From NCBI RefSeq assembly GCF_000344135.1, contig NZ_BAOP01000005.1, positions 1 to 64,000 on the forward strand: a stretch of 64,000 bases of DNA, written 5' to 3'. Below the pieces are notes generated by a model. That model worked only from the letters and a program-made list of their open reading frames with translations, had not been told where the DNA came from and did no database searches. Below, in pieces: positions 24,960-34,161 of this stretch. Both the position numbers and the translations under genes were made by a program. Each line of letters opens with the position of its first letter. Positions within the stretch are counted from its first letter, which is position 1. The DNA comes from Gordonia malaquae NBRC 108250. GTDB taxonomy: Bacteria; Actinomycetota; Actinomycetes; Mycobacteriales; Mycobacteriaceae.

Positions 24960-25610
24960 TCACGTACGGGCATCGCCCCCGTCATCGCGGTCGTGGAGCC
25001 CGGCGAGAATCAATCGGTGCATCACCTCGACGGTGTCGGCCGTCGACGTCGTGAGGGCGGCAGGCCACTTCGATATCTGTTCGGACGTGTGGAATACGAA
25101 CATGTGCAGTATGCGAGGGTCGATGTCGGACCGGATCTCTCCGGACTCGACAGCGTCGTGGACCAGGGCGGCCCAGAACTCGGAGAACCGCTCCAGAGAT
25201 GGGCGGAGACGGTCGCGCATCTCCTTCGGGACGTCCCGATAGTTGCGGATGTGGGCGGCCGACAAGTTGCCGACCTCGATTCGGGCCCGGATGAAGCTGC
25301 GGACAGCAGTCGACAGCCGCTCACCCGGCGTTGCGGTCTCCGGCAGGTCGTCGACGGCGCTGTAGACGGCTCGGTGGATCAGCGCGCCCGCCTCGCCGAG
25401 AGCGGCCTCCACCAGTTCGTCCTTGGACCCGAAGTAGTAGTAGAGACTGCCGATCTGCATGCCTGCCTCGTCGGCGATGGCCGACAGTCGGGTGTGCCCG
25501 AACCCGGTCTCGGCGAGGACCTTCGCGGCCGCGGTGATGATGCGAGCGCGAGTGGCCTCCGACTTCGACTGCCGACGTCCGGCCGTCCCGACGGGATCAG
25601 TGGTCGGCAT
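24960..25610 (-). CDS. TetR-family transcriptional regulator
   Basis: 216 residues. The DNA-binding domain is residues about 15-62: SKSEATRARIITAAAKVLAETGFGHTRLSAIADEAGMQIGSLYYYFGSKDELV. The C-terminal ligand domain resembles KstR2-like or fatty-acid-responsive regulators only in general layout. Its start overlaps the end of the acyl-CoA dehydrogenase frame by 14 bases, so the two are cotranscribed and it may control acyl-CoA catabolism. Confidence 0.85.
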   Translation of the reverse strand: MPTTDPVGTAGRRQSKSEATRARIITAAAKVLAETGFGHTRLSAIADEAGMQIGSLYYYFGSKDELVEAALGEAGALIHRAVYSAVDDLPETATPGERLSTAVRSFIRARIEVGNLSAAHIRNYRDVPKEMRDRLRPSLERFSEFWAALVHDAVESGEIRSDIDPRILHMFVFHTSEQISKWPAALTTSTADTVEVMHRLILAGLHDRDDGGDART

Positions 25611-26794
25611 GCATCTCCAGCAGGCGACGTCCGATGATCATGCGCTGGATGTCGGCGGTGCCTTCTCCGATCAGCAGCATCGGCGCCTCGCGGTAGAGGC
25701 GTTCGATCTCGTACTCCTTCGCGAAGCCGTAGCCGCCGTGGATTCGAAACGCGTCCTCGACCACGTCGCGGCAGTACTCCGATGCGAGGTACTTCGCCAT
25801 GCCCGCTTCGAGATCGTTGCGCTCACCTGTGTCTTTGATGCGGGCGGCCCGGACCACCATCTGATGTGCGGCCTCGACCTTGGTGCCCATCTCGGCGATG
25901 CGGAACAGGACGGCCTGATGCTGGGCGATCGGTTTGCCGAACGTCTCGCGCTGCTGGGCCGTACGACGTCCCGAGTTCGAACGCCCGGTGCGCGACCCCG
26001 ACGGCCCGCGCCGCGACGTTGACGCGCCCCACCTCGACGCCGTCCATCATCTGATAGAAACCTCGCCCCGGTTCGCCGCCGAGGATCTCGGCCGCGTCGA
26101 TCGAGTAGCCGTCGAAGAGGAGTTCGGTGGTGTCGACACCCTTGTATCCCATCTTCTCGATCTTTCCCGGGATGGTGAGTCCGGGCGCGACCTCGCCGAA
26201 GCCGGGAGTCTTCTCGATCAGGAAGGTCGTCAAGTTCTGGTGCGGGCGGTCCTTGCCCTCGGGGGTGCGGACGAGCACGGCGACGAGGGACGACGTGCCG
26301 CCGTTGGTGAGCCACATCTTCTGGCCGTTGATCGTGTACCCACCGCCGTCGTCCGGGATGGCGGAGGTCGTGATCGCGGCGACGTCGGACCCGAGACCCG
26401 GCTCCGACATCGAGAACGCGCCGGTGAGTTCACCCGCCGCGAGGCGCGGAAGATACTTGTCCTTCTGCTCCTGCGTACCGTGCTGCTGCAGCAGGTAGGC
26501 GACGATGAAGTGGGTGTTGATGATGCCGCTGACGCTCATCCACCCGCGGGAGATCTCCTCGACCACCAGCGCGTATGTCAGCAGTGATTCGCCGAGCCCG
26601 CCGTACTGTTCGTCGATGGTCAGCCCGAAGATGCCTATCTCCTTCATCGTCGCGACGATGTCGGCCGGGTACTCGTCGGCGTGCTCCAACTCGGTCGCGA
26701 CCGGCAGGATCTGACTGTCGACGAAGTGTCGGACGGTGGACAGGATGTCGCGCTGAACGTCGGTCAGGTCGGCTGTTGCGCACAGTGTGCTCAT
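25597..26794 (-). pseudogene. Acyl-CoA dehydrogenase with a single-base frameshift
   Basis: The first frame runs from ATG at 26794 (MSTLCATADLTDVQRDI) through FIVAYLLQQHG, GAFSMSEPGLGSDVAAI, QKMWLTNGG and VNVAARAVGVAHRAFELG, then goes out of frame near 25960. The second frame continues the family sequence (QQRETFGKPIAQHQAV, then MGTKVEAAHQMVVRAARI, FRIHGGYGFAKEYEIERLYREAP, EGTADIQRMIIGRRL). One extra C on the plus strand at about 25959-25961 explains the break. Apart from this the roughly 390-residue protein is complete, with the catalytic Glu region near YREAP-EGT. It could be a real recent mutation or a sequencing error. It overlaps TetR. Confidence 0.75.
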
Positions 26795-26987
26795 GAGGCT
26801 CCTCGCGTGACTCCGATGCGATCGGAAGGCCCGTCCACAAATCTGCAAAACCTTTAGAAAATCGACTCTACATACGCCCCGGCGGCGGTGGCGTGACCTC
26901 CGCCACCGTAAATCTGACAACGTCTGTTCGCACACTCTACGGCCGGTCTGAATCGTGACCTGGACGTTTGAGCACTAGTCTCCAGGC

Positions 26988-27686
26988 ATGACCATCGCTG
27001 ACCAGCCAGCAGTCGTCGCCCGGGGGATCACACAACGAGGGCCGTGGGGACCGGTCTACGGGCCGATCGACCTCGACATCCCCACGGGCGGGCTCACCGT
27101 GCTGCGTGGACCTGCAGGATCGGGCCGCACCGCCCTGCAGATGACGCTTGCGGGTCGAATGAAGATCAAGGGCGGCGAGCTGTCGGTGTTCGGGCGCTCG
27201 GGGGCGAAGCAGATCTTCCGGATCGCCGGACTGGCGGCTGTCGACGAACTCGACGCCGTGTACAACGCGGTGCGCGTGGTGGACCTGATCACCGAGCAGA
27301 TCCGGTGGGATGCACCGTGGTACCGACTGATCGGCAAAGCCGGGGCCGACGACCTCGAACGTCTCGGCCGCCCGGTGTTCGGCGACCTGCCGCTTCCCGA
27401 CCTCGACGAATACGTCGACGACCTGTCCGAGCTCGACCGGATGCTCCTGCGGATCGCGCTCGCGAACACGAAGCGTCCGCCGTTGTTGGTGGTCGGAAGC
27501 ATCGACCAGGTGACCAGCGATGTGAACCAGCGGGTCCTGGTGCGACGTCTCGCTCACCTCGGTGAAGCACAGACGGTGATCACGTCGACCGTCAACCCGC
27601 TGCCCGACGACCTCGGCCATCGCCTCGTCATCGATGTCCCGAACTTGACGCACGACGAACTCACCTCCGGGGAAGGGAAGCGCTGA
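26988..27686 (+). CDS. Degenerate ABC-type ATPase paired with YhgE
   Basis: 232 residues with a clear Walker A GPAGSGRT at 41-48 after VLR. The later motifs depart from the family: the signature position reads DDLSELDRMLLRIALAN instead of LSGGQ, the Walker B strand is LLVVGSIDQV without the usual Asp-Glu, and the switch region TVITSTVN lacks His. It may bind ATP but hydrolyse it poorly. The stop and the next ATG overlap (TGATG), so it is coupled to the YhgE/Pip gene and probably drives or gates it. Confidence 0.7.
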   Translation: MTIADQPAVVARGITQRGPWGPVYGPIDLDIPTGGLTVLRGPAGSGRTALQMTLAGRMKIKGGELSVFGRSGAKQIFRIAGLAAVDELDAVYNAVRVVDLITEQIRWDAPWYRLIGKAGADDLERLGRPVFGDLPLPDLDEYVDDLSELDRMLLRIALANTKRPPLLVVGSIDQVTSDVNQRVLVRRLAHLGEAQTVITSTVNPLPDDLGHRLVIDVPNLTHDELTSGEGKR

Positions 27687-29695
27687 TGTTGGCTGGAATG
27701 TCCCTCGGGACCGAGCTCAAGCGGTATTCGAAAGGCGCGATGCCCCGCATCGCGATCGTCACCGTCATCCTGATGCCGCTGCTGTACGGCGCCATGTACC
27801 TGTGGGTGTTCTGGAATCCGTTCGACGAAGTCGCCAAGGTCCCTGTCGCGCTGGTCAACGAGGATGCCGGGGCGTCTGCCCAGGGTAAGACGTTGAACGC
27901 GGGCGAGCAGGTGGAGACCGAGCTCGTCGCGTCGGGCAAGCTCGGCGTCAATGTGACCGATGCGGCGGACGCCGCGGACGGTCTGGCCCACGGCCGTTAC
28001 TACTTCACGATCACCATTCCGAAGGACTTCAGCTCGTCGATCGCCTCGGCGACCACGAAGAATCCGCACAAGGCGCAGGTCGACTTCCAGTTCAACGACG
28101 CCAACAGTTACCTGGCCGGGATCATCGGTCAGAACGCGGCGGCGCAGGTCACCGCGACGCTCAACGACAAGATCGGCCAGCAGGCCGTCGACCAGGTGCT
28201 CGTTGGGCTCACCACCGCCGGTGCCGGTCTGACCAGGGCCGCCGACGGTGCGGACCAACTCGCCACAGGTCTCAAGACGGCGGACGACGGTGCCCAGAAG
28301 CTGGCCTCCGGCGCCGACGAACTGGCCACCAACATGGTGACCGCGCGCGACGGTTCGGCCAAGCTCGCGGACGGCGCCGGTCAGCTCGCCGACGGCATCA
28401 ACTCGGCTGCAGGGCCGTTGAAGGCCACGCTTGCGCAGGTGGCGAGCTCGGGGATCAAACCCACGCAGTACGCGGCCGACGCCGCTCGTCTGACTCGGGA
28501 CATGTCGAGTGTGCTCGACGTCGTCGGACAGGTCGGCGCAGGGCAGTCGCAGGCCGAGCAGGTGCTCACCGGGGTGATGACCCAGCTGCGCAACAGCAGG
28601 GACCCGAACGCCCGCGCCCTCGCGAACTCGCTGAAGCCGGTGCAGACGTTCCTCAAGACACAGGGTGTCGATCCGTCCACCACGCAACGCGTCGACAATC
28701 TGTCGCAGCAGTCGCGCGCGCTGTCGCGGCAGTTGGGTGACAAGAACTCCGGGCTCTACGGGATGCTGGCGATGCTCGAGAACGGTCAGCTCGCGGGCAA
28801 GTTGGGGCAGCTCACCGACGGTGCGAATCAGCTGAAGGACGGGTCGGCCGCGCTCAATTCCGGTCTGATCCAGCTCACCGACGGAAGCAACCGACTGGCG
28901 ACGGGGGCCGCACAGCTCGCGGAGGGCACGCCGAAGCTCTCGGCGGGCGCGGATGAGCTGTCGAAGGGGCTGTCGGACGGCGTCAAGCAGATCCCCGACT
29001 TCGGTGACGACGCGCAGCGTCAGAAGACGGCGGCGAATCTGTCCCAGCCCGTTGCGTTGAACGAGTTCACCCACAACAAGGCTCCGACGTTCGGCGCTGG
29101 TTTCGCGCCGTTCTTCCTGCCGCTCGCCATGTTCATCGGCACCATCATCATCTGGATGATGATCAAGCCGCTGCAGGCGCGTCCGGTGGTCAACGGCCTC
29201 GGCGGCCTCCGCGCGATCCTCGCGTCGTACTGGCCTGCCGTACTGATCGCGATCGCGCAGGTGGTCGTCATGTTCCTGGTCGCGCACTTCGCGGTCGGCC
29301 TCGACCCCGCACACCCGCTGGGGATGGTCGGTTTCATGCTCCTCGTCTCCGCCGCGTTCCTGGCGCTGATACAGATGTTCAACTCGGTGCTCGGCGTCGC
29401 CGTCGGACGCGTGGTGTCCTTGGCCTTCCTGATGGTGCAGATCGTCGCGTCCGGCGGCATATATCCGGTGGAGACGACGGCGAAACCCGCGCAGATCCTG
29501 CACCCGTACGACCCGATGGGGTACGCCGTCACCGGTATGCGACAGCTGATCTCCGGCGGCGTCGACTACCGCCTCGGCATCAGCGTCGCCGTCCTAGCGG
29601 CCGTGATGCTCGGCAGCCTGGCCATCAGCTCCTGGGCCGCGAGACGAAACCGGCAGTACACCATGGAACAGCTCTACCCGCCGATCCAGGTGTAG
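27686..29695 (+). CDS. YhgE/Pip-domain membrane protein
   Basis: 669 residues. Helix 1 (MPRIAIVTVILMPLLYGAMYL) is followed by the YhgE N-terminal domain (VPVALVNEDAGA, RYYFTITIPKDFSSSIAS), a long extracellular coiled region with repeated ADGADQLATG, ASGADELAT, ADGAGQLADG modules of about 7-11 residues, and five C-terminal helices starting at FAPFFLPLAMFIGTIIIWMMI. Relatives include phage infection protein Pip and ESX-associated proteins, and the C-terminal part is ABC-2-like. Coupled to the degenerate ATPase upstream; the substrate is unknown. Confidence 0.85.
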   Translation: MLAGMSLGTELKRYSKGAMPRIAIVTVILMPLLYGAMYLWVFWNPFDEVAKVPVALVNEDAGASAQGKTLNAGEQVETELVASGKLGVNVTDAADAADGLAHGRYYFTITIPKDFSSSIASATTKNPHKAQVDFQFNDANSYLAGIIGQNAAAQVTATLNDKIGQQAVDQVLVGLTTAGAGLTRAADGADQLATGLKTADDGAQKLASGADELATNMVTARDGSAKLADGAGQLADGINSAAGPLKATLAQVASSGIKPTQYAADAARLTRDMSSVLDVVGQVGAGQSQAEQVLTGVMTQLRNSRDPNARALANSLKPVQTFLKTQGVDPSTTQRVDNLSQQSRALSRQLGDKNSGLYGMLAMLENGQLAGKLGQLTDGANQLKDGSAALNSGLIQLTDGSNRLATGAAQLAEGTPKLSAGADELSKGLSDGVKQIPDFGDDAQRQKTAANLSQPVALNEFTHNKAPTFGAGFAPFFLPLAMFIGTIIIWMMIKPLQARPVVNGLGGLRAILASYWPAVLIAIAQVVVMFLVAHFAVGLDPAHPLGMVGFMLLVSAAFLALIQMFNSVLGVAVGRVVSLAFLMVQIVASGGIYPVETTAKPAQILHPYDPMGYAVTGMRQLISGGVDYRLGISVAVLAAVMLGSLAISSWAARRNRQYTMEQLYPPIQV

Positions 29696-29701
29696 ACCCT
29701 T

Positions 29702-29744
29702 AACCTGTCGTTTGGTGTCGGCCTGTGCCACCAAACGACAGGTT
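29702..29744. repeat. Hairpin repeat, left copy (AACCTGTCGTTTGGTG family)
   Basis: Perfect 16-base arms (29702-29717 and 29729-29744) with an 11-base spacer, 6 bases past the YhgE stop. A near copy follows the next gene at 30739-30777. It may work as a terminator for the upstream operon or as one end of a mobile cassette; both copies share the CCTGYCGTTTGGTGTC core and an 11-base spacer. Confidence 0.7.
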
Positions 29745-29811
29745 CGTCGGCGACGCCGTACCTGTGGACAACGGTGTTTACCGATTGGCCCTTATTTGCC
29801 ACGATTCGGGC

Positions 29812-30738
29812 GTGGCCACGACCGCCGATCTGAACGTCGCCGATGTCCTCTCGATGCAGGACGGCGTCATCGCGCGCCGACAAGCCATCAAATGCGGCTA
29901 CACGCCGAACGACATCCGTCGTCTTGTTCGGCGTCGTGATTGGACAGTGGTTTTCGCAGGCGTCTACGTCAATCACACCGGACCGCTCACGTGGCGTCAG
30001 CGCGCGTGGGCGGCTGTGCTCGATCTGTACCCGGCCGCGCTCGGCTACACGTCGGTTCTCCCGAATGCAGGCGCGACAATCCACGTTGTGGTCGCCGACG
30101 ATCGGAAGTTCACGAAGCGACCGGGTGTTGTGGTCCATCGCCGATCGAACCTCGAGGAGGCTGTCGCGTGGAATCTGCAGCCGCCTCGGCTGCGTGTCGA
30201 AGAGGCGGTTCTCGACGTCGCATCGGCTGCGGCGTCGGAGATCGACACGATTGCGGTGCTCGCCGATGCGGTGAACGCTCGCGTCACGACCGCTCAACGA
30301 CTTCTCGCTTGTCTCGCTAAACGAGGCCGCTATCGTCGCCGCGCTTTCGTTCGTGACGTGCTGACAGACATCGCTGCCGGCACGTGCTCGGTGCTTGAGC
30401 ATCGCTACCTCACCGACGTGGAAAGGCCGCACGGCCTTCCGGCTGCGATCCGGCAGGCCCCGACGACGTCCGGGCGAAAAGGCTACCGGGATCTGGACTA
30501 TCCGGACGCTGGAGTCGTCGTCGAACTTGACGGATGGCGCTTCCACAACAGTGCACGCGACCGGGACGCAGATATGGAACGGGACCTAGACGCCGCCGTC
30601 AGTGCGAACCGTCTCACCTTGAGGCTTGGTACAGGGCAGGTTATCGGGCGGCCGTGCTCCACGGCCGCCAAGGTGGCTCGTGCGCTGTCCGAACGCAGCG
30701 CTCTGACATCGTTCCACAAGTGCCCGAAGTGCCGCTGA
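29812..30738 (+). CDS. AbiEi-type winged-helix plus DUF559-like nuclease-fold protein
   Basis: About 308 residues from GTG at 29812; a longer frame from 29725 would run through the left hairpin and is less likely. Residues 5-55 (DVLSMQDGVIARRQAIKCGYTPNDIRRLVRRRDW) form the AbiEi_4 winged-helix domain of type IV antitoxin-like proteins, followed by VFAGVYVNHTGPLTWRQRAWAA. The C-terminal part (DLDYPDAGVVVELDGWRFHNSARDRDADMERD) resembles the DUF559/Vsr-like endonuclease fold with the E-x-D and D/E core. Such proteins are numerous in actinobacteria and have no proven role. No AbiEii partner is beside it. The flanking hairpins make it look like a unit that moves as a cassette. Confidence 0.75.
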   Translation: MATTADLNVADVLSMQDGVIARRQAIKCGYTPNDIRRLVRRRDWTVVFAGVYVNHTGPLTWRQRAWAAVLDLYPAALGYTSVLPNAGATIHVVVADDRKFTKRPGVVVHRRSNLEEAVAWNLQPPRLRVEEAVLDVASAAASEIDTIAVLADAVNARVTTAQRLLACLAKRGRYRRRAFVRDVLTDIAAGTCSVLEHRYLTDVERPHGLPAAIRQAPTTSGRKGYRDLDYPDAGVVVELDGWRFHNSARDRDADMERDLDAAVSANRLTLRLGTGQVIGRPCSTAAKVARALSERSALTSFHKCPKCR

Positions 30739-30777
30739 CCTGCCGTTTGGTGTCATCTGGTGGCACCAAACGGCAGG
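30739..30777. repeat. Hairpin repeat, right copy, between converging genes
   Basis: CCTGCCGTTTGGTG at 30739-30752 pairs perfectly with CACCAAACGGCAGG at 30764-30777 over an 11-base loop; it differs from the left copy at 29702 by one base pair in the shared stem. It begins directly after the stop codon of the AbiEi-like gene and lies 22 bases before the end of rnhA, so it could act as a two-way terminator. Confidence 0.7.
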
Positions 30778-30798
30778 CAAGGTGCGTTGAAGCGCTGG

Positions 30799-31257
30799 TC
30801 ACCCCTTAAGAGCGCGGGCGGCGGAGGTGGCGAGGGTGTCGGCGATCTCGTTGTACTTGTCGCCTGCGTGGCCCTTGACCCAGCGCCATTCGACGGTGTG
30901 CTTGTCCTCGGCGTCGATGAGGTCCTGCCACAGGTCGGCGTTCTTGACGGGCTGCTTGGACGCCGTCTTCCAACCGTTGCGGACCCAGCCCGCGACCCAC
31001 TTGGTGATGCCGTTCCGGACATAACTGGAGTCGGTGTAGAGGATCACCGTCGACGGGCGAGTGAGAGCGTTCAGTGCCTTGATCGCCGCCATCAGCTCCA
31101 TGCGATTGTTGGTCGTGTCGGGCTCCGAGCCGGAGATCTCCTTCTCGACGTCGCCGTACCGGAGGATCGCACCCCAACCGCCAGGGCCGGGGTTACCGAG
31201 GCACGCACCGTCGGTGGAGATCTCGACGGTCTTCGCGGAGGAGTCGGGTGCGCTCAT
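30799..31257 (-). CDS. rnhA: Ribonuclease HI
   Basis: 152 residues from ATG at 31257. The catalytic acids are present in order: Asp in [19 protein letters not shown], Glu in [12 protein letters not shown], Asp in [10 protein letters not shown] and the final Asp in YNEIADTLA, with His in [11 protein letters not shown]. It degrades the RNA strand of RNA-DNA hybrids in the cytoplasm. It is the last gene of a leftward run with DUF202 and DUF1697 genes, ending at the right-hand hairpin. Confidence 0.92.
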   Translation of the reverse strand: MSAPDSSAKTVEISTDGACLGNPGPGGWGAILRYGDVEKEISGSEPDTTNNRMELMAAIKALNALTRPSTVILYTDSSYVRNGITKWVAGWVRNGWKTASKQPVKNADLWQDLIDAEDKHTVEWRWVKGHAGDKYNEIADTLATSAARALKG

Positions 31258-31279
31258 GATGGACCAGATTACCGGGCGG

Positions 31280-31612
31280 TCATCGAGCGACCGCGAACAC
31301 GACCGCCAGCACCACGAAGGCGCCGACGAGCACCCAGATCCCGACTGGTCCAGGCATCGGCCCGCCGTCGGAAAGGGCACGCGTGACCCGCTGCCATCTC
31401 CACGCGCCGAGGGCCGCCGACGCGCCGCCGAGCAGTACCAGCGACACTCCGAGCGTCGTCTGCAGGACAGGGGAGGCGAAGTCGCCGACCACGTGCAACA
31501 CGGCGACGCCGGCGGCGAGGAGCCCGAGCGCGGTCCGCAACCAGGCGAGCAGGGTCCGTTCGGCGGCCATCGTGAACCGGGCGTCGACCGACCCCGGCGG
31601 CTGCTCGGTCAC
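31280..31612 (-). CDS. DUF202 family small membrane protein (YidH-like)
   Basis: 110 residues from GTG at 31612, overlapping the DUF1697 stop by 4 bases. [30 protein letters not shown] is the conserved DUF202 opening with the NERTxLAWxRT-like motif; two further helices follow. Function unknown in the family. Its position between DUF1697 and rnhA suggests joint transcription only. Confidence 0.8.
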   Translation of the reverse strand: MTEQPPGSVDARFTMAAERTLLAWLRTALGLLAAGVAVLHVVGDFASPVLQTTLGVSLVLLGGASAALGAWRWQRVTRALSDGGPMPGPVGIWVLVGAFVVLAVVFAVAR

Positions 31613-32136
31613 GCCCGCGCCCGTTCGACGAGCGTCGCAGTGGTCCGGAGGTTCCGGCCGGTCCCGGTGACGCCCAACAGTTTCGCGATCTTCGCCGGCG
31701 TGAGCTTCGTGGCGCCCGCACCCTCCGGGTAGTCGATGTGCAGGTCGGCGCCGATCACCGCGAACCGTTCCCCGCCGCCGAAGTCGGTCGCGCAGAACGC
31801 CTCCGCCGCGTCGGCGTCAGGCACGCCGGTCAGGAAGTAGATGTGCGCATGCTTGCCGCCGGTGAACGGAGATGCGGCGAGAGCCGCGGCGACCTCGTCC
31901 GGCGTCCGACTGATCACTTCGCGGAAGTACCCGAACTCGTCGGAGATCGCCTGTTCGAGGGCACGGTCGAAGGAGTCCGGATCACCCGGCGGAGTGCACA
32001 ACAGGTTGCCGGACGCGATGTACGTCGACACGTCCGTGGCGCCGAGGTCGGATGCGATCGTGCGAAGCCGTTCCATCGGGAGCTTCGCGCCGCCGACGTT
32101 CACGGCGCGGAGCAGGACGATGCGCGATGCGGGCAT
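31609..32136 (-). CDS. DUF1697 family protein
   Basis: 175 residues from ATG at 32136. RIVLLRAVNVGGAKLPMERLRTIASDLGATDVSTYIASGNLL is the diagnostic DUF1697 opening, and the C-terminal KLTPAKIAKLLGVTGTGRNLRTTATL is the matching ending. A small cytoplasmic protein of unknown function found widely in bacteria. Coupled by GTGA overlap to the DUF202 gene downstream. Adjacent, in the same direction, to the LysR gene 15 bases upstream. Confidence 0.85.
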   Translation of the reverse strand: MPASRIVLLRAVNVGGAKLPMERLRTIASDLGATDVSTYIASGNLLCTPPGDPDSFDRALEQAISDEFGYFREVISRTPDEVAAALAASPFTGGKHAHIYFLTGVPDADAAEAFCATDFGGGERFAVIGADLHIDYPEGAGATKLTPAKIAKLLGVTGTGRNLRTTATLVERARA

Positions 32137-32150
32137 GCCTCGACGGTAGT

Positions 32151-33044
32151 TCACCCGCGGGCGGCGTGTGCCAGCGCGGACCGGAAAGCACGGATCGACG
32201 GATGACCCGATCGCCCGGCCCGAGCAGCCGTGTACAGACGGCGGTGGGGATTGCCGGGCAGCGACGCGAGCCGTGTTCCGTGCAGGTGGGCGTCGGCGAT
32301 GAGCGACGGCAGCAAGGCGACGGCGTGACCACTGCGAACCAGATGCGCCTGGAGGAGCGGATCCGGTGTGTCGAAGCGGACGTCGGGCTCGAAGCCCGCC
32401 GATCGGCACACGTCGCGCGACCACGCCCCCATCGCCAGATCCGCGGGGTCGAGTGCCCACGGGGCGTCGGCCAACTGCGTCACGTCGGCCGGCAGGTCGG
32501 CGAGCGGGCCGTGGGACGGCATCGCCAAGAGCAGCGGATCGCGGAGGAGATCCTCACGGTCGATTCCGGAGCGGATCTCATGGGGTCCACCCGGGAACTC
32601 CTCGCCGAGGACGACGTCGAACTCGTGCGCGAGGAGTCCGCTGCTGCCGAGAACTTCGTCGCGTTGCGTGATCTCGACCTGCAGCAGCGGATGCCGCTCG
32701 GCGAGGAGAGTGAGCGCTGCGGGGGCCAGCTCGAGAACAACCGACTGGAACGACGCCACCCGCAGGACTCCTCTCACCTCGGGCTGTGCCGCCGCCAACT
32801 CCGACTCCGCGAGCTCGAGGCGCGCGAGAATCGCCTCCGTGTGACCGACCAGGGTGATCGCCTGATCGGTCAGCCGGACGCCGCGCCCGACCTTCTCGAG
32901 CAGTTGGACCCCGGCCTCCTTCTCGAGTTGGGACAACTGCTGAGAGACGGCCGACGGTGTGTACGACAGGGCGTCGGCGACCGCGGCGAGAGTTCCGCGC
33001 AGGTGCAGTTCGCGGAGCACTCGGAGGCGTGCGACGTTCAGCAT
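32151..33044 (-). CDS. LysR-family transcriptional regulator
   Basis: 297 residues. The N-terminal winged helix (VLRELHLRGTLAAVADALSYTPSAVSQQLSQLEKEAGVQLLEK) is followed by the long linker helix and the two-lobed effector domain. The divergent EamA transporter begins 83 bases away, the normal arrangement for a LysR-controlled exporter, so it probably activates that gene when an amino acid or similar metabolite accumulates. The ligand is not evident. Confidence 0.87.
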   Translation of the reverse strand: MLNVARLRVLRELHLRGTLAAVADALSYTPSAVSQQLSQLEKEAGVQLLEKVGRGVRLTDQAITLVGHTEAILARLELAESELAAAQPEVRGVLRVASFQSVVLELAPAALTLLAERHPLLQVEITQRDEVLGSSGLLAHEFDVVLGEEFPGGPHEIRSGIDREDLLRDPLLLAMPSHGPLADLPADVTQLADAPWALDPADLAMGAWSRDVCRSAGFEPDVRFDTPDPLLQAHLVRSGHAVALLPSLIADAHLHGTRLASLPGNPHRRLYTAARAGRSGHPSIRAFRSALAHAARG

Positions 33045-33126
33045 TTCGGGCCCTTCAACACATCAGAACTGCTAACCATTATCCGCCAGAGACATTCGCT
33101 GGACTGATCGTATCGTCGGGCGAAGA

Positions 33127-34161
33127 GTGGATCTCGTGAACATGAAGGTTGGCGAGGCTCGCACGGGCGCGGCGGTGGCGATGATCATCGGCTCATGCGT
33201 GTCGCTGCAGTTCGGAGCAGCGATGGCCGTGCACCTCTTCGACGACGTCGGCTCATGGGGCGCCACGCAGTTGCGGCTGACGATCGCGGCGCTCGTGCTG
33301 GCCGCGATCACCCGACCGAGAGTCCTCCGGTGGGACAGATCCCAGTGGCGTGCGGTGGCCGCGTTCGGCGCGGTGCTCGCCGCTATGAACGGCTCATTCT
33401 ACGCCGCCATCGACCGCATCCCACTCGGCACCGCCGTCGCCATCGAATTCCTCGGCCCGCTGATCCTGTCGGCGGTCCTGTCGCGCCGCCGCACCGATCT
33501 GCTGTGGGTCGGTCTGGCGTTCGTCGGCATGATGCTGCTCGGTGTGGACAGTGTGCTCGGCGCGACGTCGCTCGACCCGATCGGTGTGCTGTTCGCGTTG
33601 CTCGCCGGCCTCTTCTGGGCCGGCTACATCCTCGCGGGCGCCAAAGTGAGCGCCCGCGTACCGGGTACGGGTGGTCTGGCCGCGGCCCTGGTGATCTCAT
33701 CGATCGTGCTGCTGCCCATGGGAGGAGCCGCCGCGGCACCCGCAGTCGGCGACTGGCGTCTGCTCGCGCTCGCCGCGGGCACCGCGCTCCTGGGCTCGCT
33801 CATCCCGTACTCGCTGGAACTGAGCGCCCTGCGCCGCCTGCCGAAGAACGTGTTCGGCGTCCTGCTGAGCCTGGAACCCGCGATCGCCGCCGTCGCAGGC
33901 TTCGTGCTGCTTCACCAACCGATCGGCGTCCTCCCATCGCTAGCCATCGCGGCGGTCATAGCCGCCAGCGTAGGAACGACGATGAGCGCGGAAACAGGAA
34001 CGAGCGGAACAGACAGCACCATGACGAGAGGGGAACGACGCAACCGGAAGAAGACACCACAACGAGGTCAGCGGGCGGAGACGTCCGCGGAGCCCTCCGC
34101 AGCGCGCGAGCCGATAGGCGAGCCCGCGAGGACTGCCGAGGCGGACGTCTCCGCCCGCTGA
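33127..34161 (+). CDS. EamA/DMT-family transporter (RhtA-like) with repeat-derived C-terminus
   Basis: 344 residues with ten membrane helices in two EamA halves (ATQLRLTIAALVLAAI, IPLGTAVAIEFLGPL, YILAGAKV, VFGVLLSLEPAIAAVAGFVLLHQP). The second-half string LEPAIAAVAG and the pairing with LysR resemble RhtA-type amino-acid or homoserine exporters. The start may be GTG 33127, GTG 33136 or ATG 33142. The last 50 or so residues after the last helix are charged and low in complexity, and the final 30 are encoded by an inverted/direct repeat (34066-34263), so this tail is probably recent and dispensable. Confidence 0.82.
   Translation: MDLVNMKVGEARTGAAVAMIIGSCVSLQFGAAMAVHLFDDVGSWGATQLRLTIAALVLAAITRPRVLRWDRSQWRAVAAFGAVLAAMNGSFYAAIDRIPLGTAVAIEFLGPLILSAVLSRRRTDLLWVGLAFVGMMLLGVDSVLGATSLDPIGVLFALLAGLFWAGYILAGAKVSARVPGTGGLAAALVISSIVLLPMGGAAAAPAVGDWRLLALAAGTALLGSLIPYSLELSALRRLPKNVFGVLLSLEPAIAAVAGFVLLHQPIGVLPSLAIAAVIAASVGTTMSAETGTSGTDSTMTRGERRNRKKTPQRGQRAETSAEPSAAREPIGEPARTAEADVSAR

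Noticed and set aside
27554-29503. A 649-residue frame antisense to the YhgE gene
   Set aside because: Repetitive Arg/Glu/Leu shadow of the repeat-rich coil region; no start signal or domain.
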